Below are positions 56,652 through 64,000 of a stretch of 64,000 bases of DNA, piece by piece. Position numbers and translations under genes: made by a program. How positions within the stretch are numbered: the stretch's first letter is position 1; each line of letters starts with the position of its first letter. A model generated the notes under the pieces. That model saw only the letters and a list, made by a program, of their open reading frames with translations. It made no database searches and was not told the origin of the DNA. Origin of the DNA: Herbidospora galbida (GTDB lineage Bacteria; Actinomycetota; Actinomycetes; Streptosporangiales; Streptosporangiaceae); contig NZ_SZQA01000020.1 in NCBI RefSeq assembly GCF_005233835.1, positions 1-64,000 of the forward strand. Direction: 5' to 3'.

Positions 56652-57244
56652 TCCGCGTGCTCATCGCCGACGACCAGGACCTCGTACGGGGCGGCCTGGC
56701 CGCGCTGCTCGGCCTCGAACCCGACATCGAGGTGGTCGCCGAGGTGGCGCGGGGCGACGAGGTCCTCGCCTCGGTGGCCGCCTGCCACCCCGACGTGGTG
56801 CTGCTCGACATCGAGATGCCGGGCCTGTCGGGCCTGGAGGTCGCCGAGCGGCTCAACGGCGTGGTGCGGGTCGTCATCGTGACGACGTTCGGCCGGCCCG
56901 GCTACCTGCGCCGCGCCCTCGACGCGGGGGCGGCCGGCTTCGTGGTGAAGGACGCGCCCGCCGCCGAACTGGCCGCCGCCGTCCGGCGGGTGATGGCGGG
57001 CGAGCGCGTGGTCGACCCGAAGCTCGCGGTGACGGCTCTGACGGTGGGGGCGAGCCCGCTGACCGTACGGGAGTGTGACGTCCTGCGCGCCGCCGACGGC
57101 GGGGCGAGCGTCGCCGACATCGCCCGGTCGCTGTTCCTGACCGAGGGGACGGTGCGCAACTACCTGTCGTCGGCGATCGGCAAGACGGGGGCGCGCAACC
57201 GGGCCGAGGCGGTCAGCACGGCGCGGTCCCGCGGCTGGCTCTGA
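56648..57244 (+). CDS. NarL/LuxR-type response regulator
   Basis: A 198-residue regulator. The receiver has IADDQDLVRGG, phospho-acceptor D54 in VVLLDIEMPG, Thr in VIVTTFG and Lys in FVVKDAP. The C-terminal HTH is LTVRECDVLRAADGGASVADIARSLFLTEGTVRNYLSSAIGKTGA. GTG 56648 overlaps the kinase stop. It probably binds ATGACATTCGTCAT at 53970 to activate the exporter operon. Confidence 0.92.
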   Translation: MIRVLIADDQDLVRGGLAALLGLEPDIEVVAEVARGDEVLASVAACHPDVVLLDIEMPGLSGLEVAERLNGVVRVVIVTTFGRPGYLRRALDAGAAGFVVKDAPAAELAAAVRRVMAGERVVDPKLAVTALTVGASPLTVRECDVLRAADGGASVADIARSLFLTEGTVRNYLSSAIGKTGARNRAEAVSTARSRGWL

Positions 57245-57293
57245 TACCTGGCCCTATACCGGGCGTATACGCGGGTGCCCCATGCTCGGAGAG

Positions 57294-57328
57294 GCCTCCG
57301 CCCGGCGTTCCCACCGTCGGGCGGAGGC
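57294..57328. terminator. Bidirectional terminator-like hairpin
   Basis: GCCTCCGCCCG (57294-57304) pairs exactly with CGGGCGGAGGC (57318-57328), 13-nt loop, between the convergent response-regulator and hydrolase stops. Confidence 0.75.
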
Positions 57329-57340
57329 GTCGGCCGAGGA

Positions 57341-59680
57341 TCAGTCGTCTTCGGTGACGACCAGACGGGCGAAGCCGTCGCCGACCGTCGCGCCGGCCGT
57401 GACGCCGGCCACGACCTGGTACGACTGCGCCGTCGTCGACCTGACCGTGTTACCGGTCACCGGGACCGTGAAGGTCCCGCCGAGCGATCCGGCCGGGATG
57501 GTGACCGACGTCGCCAGCGACGCGATCACCGGGTTGGTGCCGGCCGCCAGGGCCTGTACCGACAGGGTCACCGGCTGGGTGGAGACCCGCGACAGGGTGA
57601 GCGGGATCGTCGCGGTGCCCGGGCCGTCGCCCTCGACCACCGTCACGTCGCCCACCGACACCTGCGGCAGCGTGGCGATGGTCTCCTCGCCGACGCGGTA
57701 GCGGGTGAACGACAGGTCGGCCAGGTAGACGCCGCCGGTGGCGGAGGAGCCGGTCAGCGACACCTCCTTGATGTCCTTCTTGTCGATGCCGCTGAGCCCG
57801 GCCAGCGGCAGGCGTACCGCGCGGAGCCAGGTCTTCGGCAGCGGGGAGGCGAGGCCGGGCAGCGCCTCCAGGGCGGTGCTCAGCGAGGAGACCGGCACGG
57901 TGACGCTGCGGTCGCGGCCGTCGACCAGGGTGAGGTCGAGGTCGAGGGGCTGGGCGGCCGGGATGTTCTCGTCGCGGGCGACCCGGAAGGTCAGGTACTC
58001 GGCCCTGGAGATGTTCCGCTCGGCCAGCGGCACGGTGAGCTTGCCGGTGGTGTCGGTCCAGCCGAACCGCATGAGCGAGGTCGCCGTGGCGTTGGGCAGG
58101 TACGTCGCGGGGGTCCACGACGGCGCCTGCGAGGTGGTCAGCTTGGTCGCGCACGACGGCAGGCCGCTCTGGGGGGAGCGGTCGAGCATGCTGGCGCAGA
58201 CGACGCCGGTCGCCGACCCGCTGATCACCGCCTTCGTCGAGCCCGAGAAGGTGTCGACGTCGATCCGGCTGGAGGCCGGGGCCTGGGCGACGGAGTAGAC
58301 GACGGCGCGGCCGGTCGAGGCGACGGTCTTGTTGCTGCCGTCGAACAGCGGCAGCAGCGCCGTCTCCTGGCCCTGGACGAGCCGGAAGAACCCGGCCATC
58401 AGGGCGGTGCCGACGTCGTACTGCTCACTCGCCGACAGGCGGGAGGCCGCGCGGTTGCCGCAGACGGGGTCGTTGTTGTTCGACCAGTCGTCGGAGGCGG
58501 GGGCGGTGGCGGCGCCGGGCGTCCACTCGGTGTTGAAGAAGTTGTGGTCGGTGCCCATGACCATCTGGACCGAGCGGAAGGCGGTGTCGCCGGGGACGGC
58601 GTACAGGGAGTCGTCGTAGAAGTGCTGGCCCTGCTGGTTCGACACGTCGCCGTCGCAGTACGGCAGGATCGTCAGCGTCGGGATGCCGGGCAGCGAGGCC
58701 CGCGCGAAGTCGGTCGGCGCGAGCGGCAGCACGGCGCGGATGCCGTACGGCTTGGCCCGGCCGGCGTTCATCAGCACGGCCTTGGCCACGCCCTCGCCGC
58801 CGCGCGAGTGGCCCATCAGGCCGACGTTGTCGAGGTCGACGCGGCCCTGGAACAGGGAGACCAGCTGCGGGTCGCCCTTGCCCTTCTCGGCCTCGTTGAT
58901 GAGGTCGAGGTGGCGCATGACGACCTGGCCGCGCGCCAGCGCGCCCCGGTCCTCGGAGAAGTTGGCGTCGAAGGCGTTGACCGCGTTGGCGCTGACCGAC
59001 ACGACGATGTAGCCGTGGCTGGCCAGGGCGTCGGCCGGGCCCTTGTAGCCGGTGTAGCTGTCGATGGGGATCTGCGGCGCGGGGCAGGGCCAGGCGTTGT
59101 TGCTGGTCCGCCGCGTCACCGCGTCGTAGCAGGCGGAGTGCCGCCCGTGCAGGAACAGCACCAGCGGACGCCGGCCGGTCGCGCCCGTCGGGGCGTAGAC
59201 CCGGGCCTTCAGTTCGCCTGACCGCCCGCCGAGCCCTTCCAGGGCGATGGCCTGCGAGCCCAGGTCGTAGTCGGTCTCGGTGACCGGGAACGTTCCCAGG
59301 ACACCGGGGTCGGTCGCGATCGTCGTCGGCTGGGGGTCGGCCGGCGGGGTGTAGACGGCCCGCGACCGGACCTGCGCCGCCGACTCGACGACGCCGTTCC
59401 AGGCGACCTCGACGCTCTGCGCCCCGGCGGCGCGCGGGTCGTCGGTGAGCAGGGTCAGGGTGTGGCCGTCGGCGCTCTCGGTCGCGAACCCGAGGGACTC
59501 GCCGTCGACCGCCAGCTCGGGGACGGCGTTCCGGACGGGAAGGGGTTCGTCGAGCGTCAACGTCACCTTGTATCCCCCGTCGACCTCGACGACCGACCAG
59601 GTGTCGGCGGAGGCGGGGACGGGCAGGGCGAGGAGCCCCGTCACCACCGCCAGGATCGCGGTGGCTCTAGAAAGCCTCAT
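57341..59680 (-). CDS. Large secreted alpha/beta hydrolase with C-terminal beta domains
   Basis: A 779-residue exported protein. The signal peptide is MRLSRATAILAVVTGLLALPVPASA. An N-terminal beta domain of about 100 residues precedes an alpha/beta hydrolase: oxyanion segment LVLFLHGRHSACYDA, nucleophile Ser in NVGLMGHSRGGEGVAKA, likely acid in LTILPYCDGDVSNQQGQ, and His in MGTDHNFFNTEW. About 300 residues of beta-sandwich follow, ending in a Calx-beta-like domain (VSVGDVTVVEGDGPGTATIPLTLSR). It resembles secreted lipase/esterase or polyester-hydrolase-like proteins. ATG 59680 has GAGGA seven bases upstream. The natural substrate is not known. Confidence 0.85.
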   Translation of the reverse strand: MRLSRATAILAVVTGLLALPVPASADTWSVVEVDGGYKVTLTLDEPLPVRNAVPELAVDGESLGFATESADGHTLTLLTDDPRAAGAQSVEVAWNGVVESAAQVRSRAVYTPPADPQPTTIATDPGVLGTFPVTETDYDLGSQAIALEGLGGRSGELKARVYAPTGATGRRPLVLFLHGRHSACYDAVTRRTSNNAWPCPAPQIPIDSYTGYKGPADALASHGYIVVSVSANAVNAFDANFSEDRGALARGQVVMRHLDLINEAEKGKGDPQLVSLFQGRVDLDNVGLMGHSRGGEGVAKAVLMNAGRAKPYGIRAVLPLAPTDFARASLPGIPTLTILPYCDGDVSNQQGQHFYDDSLYAVPGDTAFRSVQMVMGTDHNFFNTEWTPGAATAPASDDWSNNNDPVCGNRAASRLSASEQYDVGTALMAGFFRLVQGQETALLPLFDGSNKTVASTGRAVVYSVAQAPASSRIDVDTFSGSTKAVISGSATGVVCASMLDRSPQSGLPSCATKLTTSQAPSWTPATYLPNATATSLMRFGWTDTTGKLTVPLAERNISRAEYLTFRVARDENIPAAQPLDLDLTLVDGRDRSVTVPVSSLSTALEALPGLASPLPKTWLRAVRLPLAGLSGIDKKDIKEVSLTGSSATGGVYLADLSFTRYRVGEETIATLPQVSVGDVTVVEGDGPGTATIPLTLSRVSTQPVTLSVQALAAGTNPVIASLATSVTIPAGSLGGTFTVPVTGNTVRSTTAQSYQVVAGVTAGATVGDGFARLVVTEDD

Positions 59681-59800
59681 GGCATTCCTCTCGTGCATTT
59701 ATGTCCCGCAAGCCACACAAAGCTCACGAAACAGCACGAGTTAAACTTTCAACTATTGTCCCGGCATTAACTTCCGTTGCACGGGCGTAAACGATCTACC

Positions 59801-60382
59801 TCATCGAGAGGTTTGATCAGGTGAGAAGACACACGCCAGCGCGCGCCGGATGACGTCGGCGAACGGCCGGTTCGCGGCCGGGGCCAGCCAGTTCCTCCCG
59901 GCGACCCTGATCGCGGCGACCACGGCCGCCGCCGTGACCTCGGGCCGCAGCCCGGTCTCGCCGGTGCGTTCGGCGATCGCCTCGGCGAGCGAGGCCTCCC
60001 CCACGCTGAAGGCGCGCAGCGCCTCGCCCTCCAGTTCGGGGGTCAGCATGATCATGCGCAGCCCGGCCCGGTCGGGCTCGGGGTCGGTGAACAGCCCGAC
60101 CATCGCCTCGGTCACGGCCACGTCGAGCGGTTCGCCGGCGGGCCGGGCGCGCAGCGCGTCGCCCGCGCGCCGCGACTGGTCGGCGTGCCCGCCGCAGATG
60201 GCCTCTTCCCTGCTGGAGAAGTAGTTGTTGTACGTCCGGGGCGACACCCCGGCCGCCGAGGCGATGTCGTTGACGCGGACGAGAGCCAGGCCGCTGGGGC
60301 CCTGTTCGACGGCCAGGCGCAGCGCGGCAGTGGTGATCGCCTCGCGGGTGGCCTGCCGGTTGCGGGCCCTCAGGTCGGTCAT
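59801..60382 (-). CDS. TetR-family regulator
   Basis: A 193-residue TetR protein: HTH VRVNDIASAAGVSPRTYNNYFSSREEAICGG, then a helical sensor domain ending FADVIRRALACVF. ATG 60382 overlaps the stop of the TIM-barrel gene upstream (ATGA), so the two are one operon. The likely operator is the large palindrome at 61405, which would let it control its own operon and the divergent PKS gene. Confidence 0.9.
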   Translation of the reverse strand: MTDLRARNRQATREAITTAALRLAVEQGPSGLALVRVNDIASAAGVSPRTYNNYFSSREEAICGGHADQSRRAGDALRARPAGEPLDVAVTEAMVGLFTDPEPDRAGLRMIMLTPELEGEALRAFSVGEASLAEAIAERTGETGLRPEVTAAAVVAAIRVAGRNWLAPAANRPFADVIRRALACVFSPDQTSR

Positions 60383-61383
60383 GACGGCAGCATATTCATG
60401 CGCCCGTAGACGTCGGCGAGGGCGGCGAAGGACGCCTTCGGCTCCCACCCGGCCCGGTCGCCCAGCACCTTCACCACACCCGGGCTCGCGACGTCGAAGC
60501 CGCCCGGCAGGTCCCACCGCGCGAAGGTGTACCAGAACGCCGCGTCGACCCCCTCACCGTCGAGGATCGCCAGCACCTCACGCAGGTAGCGGGCCTGCTC
60601 CTCCTCGTCGCGCACGACCTCCCGCGTCAGCCGGGCGGCCGGGCCGCGGTCGCTCCACTCGACGACCGAGTCGCCGCGCTCCCCCGCGTCGGCCGCGCCC
60701 CGGTAGGTCACGCAGCCGAACTCGTTGACCGAGACGGGCCTGCCCAGCGCCCTCCCCTGCTCGACCAGGGCCGAGACCGTCTCCCGGTAGGTCGCGGCGG
60801 TGGCCGCCGACCGGTATCCCGCGTCGGTGGCGACGATGTCGAAGATCGTCCAGTCGACCCGCTCGAACGGCAGCGACGAGTAGGTGACGCGGCCCCCGAA
60901 CCGTGCCCGCACCAGCGCGACCGCCTCGGCGAGGAACGCGTTCACCTTGTCCGGCACGTCGGCGATCCCCTCGCCCAGCCGGGGCAGCCGCTCGCGCAGC
61001 GTCTCCCCGGGCAGGAAGCCGGTGGTCATCATGCTCACCTCCGACCCGGTGACCATGACCACCTCGGCGCCGTCGAGCCGCAGCCGCTCGGCGTGCTCGG
61101 CGCAGTCGGCGATCACCGCGAGCAGTTCGCCGACGGTGAGGTCGCAGGTGAAGGGGGACAGCCAGACCTCCAGCCCGGCCTGGGCGGCGGCGGTGGCGGC
61201 GGCCTTCAGCCGGTCGGGATACTGCCCGCTGATCCGGACCGCCGTGCAGTGCAGGTCGTCGCGGATGACCCGCATGTCGCGGGCGACCTCGGCGAGGTCG
61301 AAGGGCTCGTGGGTGCTGTGCCCGGCGGCGCGGGCGTAGACGTCGGCGAAGCCGGTGTCGTAGTTGATGCCTTTGGTGCGCAT
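60379..61383 (-). CDS. TIM-barrel glycosidase-like protein of unknown function
   Basis: A 334-residue cytoplasmic protein. It begins MRTKGINYDTGFADVYARA; strand-like segments and Glu/Asp-bearing ends of a (beta/alpha)8 barrel are visible (CTAVRISGQYPDRL, LEVWLSPFTCDLT, EVVMVTGSEVSMM, WTIFDIVATDAGYR, PVSVNEFGCVTYRG, AAFWYTFARWDLPGG). The Glu in VNEFG resembles a glycosidase nucleophile. Actinomycete homologues are, from memory, sometimes labelled abortive-infection proteins without clear proof. It is co-transcribed with a TetR gene behind a strong palindrome. Confidence 0.75.
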   Translation of the reverse strand: MRTKGINYDTGFADVYARAAGHSTHEPFDLAEVARDMRVIRDDLHCTAVRISGQYPDRLKAAATAAAQAGLEVWLSPFTCDLTVGELLAVIADCAEHAERLRLDGAEVVMVTGSEVSMMTTGFLPGETLRERLPRLGEGIADVPDKVNAFLAEAVALVRARFGGRVTYSSLPFERVDWTIFDIVATDAGYRSAATAATYRETVSALVEQGRALGRPVSVNEFGCVTYRGAADAGERGDSVVEWSDRGPAARLTREVVRDEEEQARYLREVLAILDGEGVDAAFWYTFARWDLPGGFDVASPGVVKVLGDRAGWEPKASFAALADVYGRMNMLPS

Positions 61384-61404
61384 GCCGCCGAACCTACCAA
61401 TAAC

Positions 61405-61437
61405 TTGCGCGTCACGCACTATATGCGTGACGCGCAA
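61405..61437. promoter_or_regulatory. Large perfect palindrome between the TIM-barrel/TetR operon and the PKS gene
   Basis: TTGCGCGTCACGCA (61405-61418) and TGCGTGACGCGCAA (61424-61437): 14-bp arms around CTATA. Each arm contains a GCGTnACGC sub-palindrome, centres about 19 bp apart, so two repressor dimers could bind. It lies 22 bp from the TIM-barrel start and 55 bp from the PKS start. Confidence 0.82.
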
Positions 61438-61491
61438 TTCGCCCGGTCTCTGTCATCATGTCCCGGAATCCGCGAGAGCCGGGGGCGAACG

Positions 61492-64000
61492 ATGCTGCTT
61501 GATGTGCTGCTGGGGGCGGCCGACGACGCGCCGGACCAGGTCGTCGTGCACGTGCGCGGCGACGGGACCGAGCGGGTCGTCACCCACGCCGAACTGCGCG
61601 ACCAGGCGTTGCGCGTGGCGGGCGCGCTGTTACGGGAGGGCATCCCCCCGGGCACCCCGATTCCGCTGGTCGCCGACCGGAGCGAGGACTTCCAGCCGCT
61701 CTTCTGGGGGCTGGTCGCGGCCGGGCTCGTGCCCGTCCCGCTGGCCCCCGATCCGCGCCGGGTCCGGCCGGTGTGGGAGTTCCTCGGCCGCCCGCCGACG
61801 GTGGCCGACGAGCCGCCGATCCCGGAGGCGCGGGCGCTCTCCCCCGCCGCCCTGCTTCGGGGGGAGAAGGCCACCGAGTTGCCGGTACGGTCACCGCACG
61901 ACCTGGCCTTCCTCCAGTTCTCCTCCGGCAGCACCGGAGACCCGAAGGGCGTCGAGCTCACCCACGCGGCCGTCGTGGCGAACCTGGCGCAGATCCGGGC
62001 CGCCGCCGCGATCACCCCCGACGACGTCTCGGTCAGCTGGATGCCCTACTTCCACGACATGGGGCTCATCGGCACCCATCTCGCGCCGCTGGCGGCCCGG
62101 ATCAAACAGGTGAAGCTGGCGCCGCTGGCCTTCGCGAAGCGCCCCGCCGTGTGGCTGGAAACGGCCGCGCGGCACCGGGCGACCGTGCTGACGGCGGCCA
62201 ACTTCGCGCTGGCGCTGGTCGAGCGGCGGGTGCCCGACGAGGTGATCGCCCGGCTCGACCTGTCGAGCGTGCGGCTGATCCTGGTCGGCGCGGAGCCGAT
62301 CTCGCCGCGCGTCTGGCGGGCGTTCCTGGCCAAGACCGGGCTGCCGCCGCACGTGCCGCAGCCGGTCTACGGGCTGGCCGAGGCGACGCTCGCGGTGACC
62401 GTGCCGCCGCCGGGCGCCACGGCCGAACCGCTGGTGCTCGACCGGCGGGCGCTGGCCGAGGGCCGGGTCGAGTTCACCGCGGCCGGTCCGCACGCGGTCG
62501 AGTTCATGGACGTCGGCCCGCCGGTGCCGGGCTGCGAGGTCCGCATCGCCGGAGACGACCGGGTCGGGCCGATCCAGGTGCGGGGGCCCCAGGTCGCCCG
62601 CGGCTACCACCGCGCCGCGCCGTTCGGCGACTGGCTCGACACCGGTGACCTGGGGTTCCTGCACGAGGGCCGGTTGTGCGTGACCGGCCGGGCCAAGGAC
62701 GTCGTGTTCGTCAACGGCGCCACCTTCCACGCCGCCGACCTGGAGGAGGTCGCGGCGGGGGCCGTGCAGGGCCCGGTGGCGGTCGTCGGCTCGTCGGGGC
62801 CCGAGGGCGAGCGGGTCGTGGTGTTCGTCCGGGCGCCCGCGCCGGCCGGGGTCGTCGCCGAGGTGTGGCGGCGGGTCGCCGAGGCGTGCGGGCACGACGA
62901 CGTGGGCGTGGTGACGGTGCCGTCGACGGCGTTCGCCCGGACGACCAGCGGGAAGCTGCGGCGTTCGGTGCTGCGGGCCCGGTTCGAGGCCGGGGAGTTC
63001 AGCCCGGCCCCGCGCTCCCGGGCCGACGTCGAGGCGGCCGTCGCGGCGATCTGGGCCGACGTGCTCGGCGTCGAGGCCGTCGGGCCGTACGACCGGTTCG
63101 CCGCGCTGGGCGGGTCGTCGCTCAAGGCCATGCAGGTCCTGGCCGCCGTCGAGGACCGGTTCGGGGTGACGCTGCGTCCCTCGGACGTCCGCGACCACGA
63201 CACCGTCGCCGCCCTCGCGGCCCACCTGCTGGCCCCGCCCGCCCACGAACGAGCCTCGGTGCGCGGTGCCGGTGGGTCGCCGGTCGCGATCACCGGGATG
63301 GCCTGCCGGTTCCCCGGCGCCGACACCCCCGAGCGGTTCTGGGAGCGGCTCGACGGCGGCCACGACGCCATCGCCCGCATCACCCGCTTCGACCACCCCG
63401 GCCACGGCGGCTTCCTCGACGACCCGGCCCTGTTCGACGCGCGCTTCTTCGGGCTGTCCGACGAGGAGGCCGCCGCGACCGACCCCCAGGCCCGGCTCCT
63501 GCTCGAACTCGCCCACGAGGCGCTCGAACGGGCGGGCTACGCGGGCTCCCGCCGCCACGGCCGAAGGGTCGGCGTGTTCGCCGCCGCCGGAGAGAGCGGC
63601 TACCGGGAGATCCTGGAGGCCGCCCACGGCGCGACGGGGCTCCCGGCCGAGGCGCTGACCGGGAACCTGCCGAACCTGCTCGCCGCCCGCGTCGCCCACA
63701 CGCTCGACCTGACCGGCCCGGCGCTGGCCGTCGACACGGCCTGCTCGTCGGCGCTGGTTGCCCTCCACCTGGCCCGGCGCAGCCTCCAGCAGGGCGAATG
63801 CGACCTCGCGGTGGTGGCGGGGGTCAACCTCACCCTCACCCCGGCCGGATACCGGGCCCTCGGGAAGACCCAGGCGCTCTCCCCGACCGGGCGGTGCCGC
63901 GCGTTCGGCGCGGCGGCCGACGGGTTCGTGCCCGGCGAGGGCGGCGCGGCGCTGGTGCTGGCCCGGCTCGACGACGCGGAACGCTCCGGTGACACCGTCC
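61492..64000 (+). CDS. Type I polyketide synthase with FAAL loading domain (partial, FAAL-ACP-KS)
   Basis: The frame is open from ATG 61492 to the right edge (836 codons seen). Residues 1 to about 500 are an acyl-AMP ligase of the FAAL class: LQFSSGSTGDPKGVELTH, SWMPYFHDMGLIGTHL, VYGLAEATLAV, WLDTGDLGFLHEGRLCVTGRAKDVVFVNGATFHAADLE. About 505-590 is a carrier protein with the phosphopantetheine Ser S543 in LGGSSLKAMQVL. A ketosynthase starts at about 596 (VAITGMACRFPG), with active-site C751 in VDTACSSALVALH and GRCRAFGAAADGFVPGEGGAALVL before the edge. It should adenylate a free fatty or aryl acid, load it on its ACP and extend it. Codon 47 is TTA. Confidence 0.92.
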   Translation, partial: MLLDVLLGAADDAPDQVVVHVRGDGTERVVTHAELRDQALRVAGALLREGIPPGTPIPLVADRSEDFQPLFWGLVAAGLVPVPLAPDPRRVRPVWEFLGRPPTVADEPPIPEARALSPAALLRGEKATELPVRSPHDLAFLQFSSGSTGDPKGVELTHAAVVANLAQIRAAAAITPDDVSVSWMPYFHDMGLIGTHLAPLAARIKQVKLAPLAFAKRPAVWLETAARHRATVLTAANFALALVERRVPDEVIARLDLSSVRLILVGAEPISPRVWRAFLAKTGLPPHVPQPVYGLAEATLAVTVPPPGATAEPLVLDRRALAEGRVEFTAAGPHAVEFMDVGPPVPGCEVRIAGDDRVGPIQVRGPQVARGYHRAAPFGDWLDTGDLGFLHEGRLCVTGRAKDVVFVNGATFHAADLEEVAAGAVQGPVAVVGSSGPEGERVVVFVRAPAPAGVVAEVWRRVAEACGHDDVGVVTVPSTAFARTTSGKLRRSVLRARFEAGEFSPAPRSRADVEAAVAAIWADVLGVEAVGPYDRFAALGGSSLKAMQVLAAVEDRFGVTLRPSDVRDHDTVAALAAHLLAPPAHERASVRGAGGSPVAITGMACRFPGADTPERFWERLDGGHDAIARITRFDHPGHGGFLDDPALFDARFFGLSDEEAAATDPQARLLLELAHEALERAGYAGSRRHGRRVGVFAAAGESGYREILEAAHGATGLPAEALTGNLPNLLAARVAHTLDLTGPALAVDTACSSALVALHLARRSLQQGECDLAVVAGVNLTLTPAGYRALGKTQALSPTGRCRAFGAAADGFVPGEGGAALVLARLDDAERSGDTV

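Noticed and set aside
1-64000. tRNA, rRNA or CRISPR repeats
   Set aside because: No cloverleaf with a TTCGA-type arm, no rRNA-like segment and no regularly spaced repeats were found when reading intergenic regions.

Overview
The window is chromosomal DNA from a high-GC actinomycete. G or C fills most third codon positions, GTG and TTG starts are common, several mRNAs look leaderless, and SARP/BTAD regulators, an F420-dependent reductase, an actinobacterial SAM-IV riboswitch and a modular polyketide synthase are present. Streptosporangiaceae or a related filamentous family would fit, but that placement is inference. I saw no rRNA, tRNA, CRISPR array, IS element or replication origin.

Layout. 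(1) 0-4.6 kb: a partial SARP regulator divergent from an alpha/beta hydrolase, a small secreted protein, a cis-prenyltransferase, and an F420 reductase fused to hemerythrin. (2) 4.6-7.4 kb: a detached trpB-trpA pair with a GntR/UTRA regulator behind a twin-palindrome operator. (3) 7.4-10.4 kb: a SAM-IV riboswitch controlling a class V aminotransferase, then a divergent TetR/NmrA pair. (4) 10.4-27.7 kb: a large carbohydrate locus. A minus-strand operon holds an ABC importer and a GH5 enzyme. A LacI gene and a plus-strand operon follow (tautomerase, epimerase, SMP-30 lactonase, aldo/keto reductase, GH3, Gfo/Idh dehydrogenase). A second minus-strand operon holds an alcohol dehydrogenase, an SDR, an IlvD/Edd dehydratase and a second LacI. 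Copies of a GAAAnTTTC-type palindrome sit at four promoter regions here, so I read it as one regulon for importing, hydrolysing and oxidising a plant-type oligosaccharide, probably a pentose or hexose by a non-phosphorylative route.

(5) 27.8-35.3 kb: quinone oxidoreductase/TetR pair, ABC exporter with a NarL-type two-component system, MFS exporter, BASS transporter. (6) 35.3-45.6 kb: a 1049-residue SARP-AAA regulator, a WYL regulator divergent from a VOC/YdeI pair, a secreted M14 carboxypeptidase, an I36 inhibitor-like protein, a protein with an extreme Cys-rich tail, and a HEAT-like protein. (7) 45.6-48.9 kb: a nitrate/sulfonate/taurine-type ABC importer and a double-headed MerR regulator. 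(8) 49-54 kb: erythromycin-esterase family protein, FAH-family enzyme, STAS protein, DUF5994 protein, a catalytically degenerate tyrosine recombinase and an O-methyltransferase. (9) 54-57.3 kb: a second ABC exporter/two-component module. (10) 57.3-64 kb: a large secreted hydrolase, a TetR/TIM-barrel operon, and across a perfect 14-bp-arm palindrome the start of a type I PKS (FAAL-ACP-KS) that runs off the right edge.

The best leads are the LacI regulon and its oxidative sugar pathway, the twin-palindrome trpBA-GntR module, an identical 18-bp element at two promoter regions, the Cys-rich protein, the degenerate recombinase and the edge PKS.
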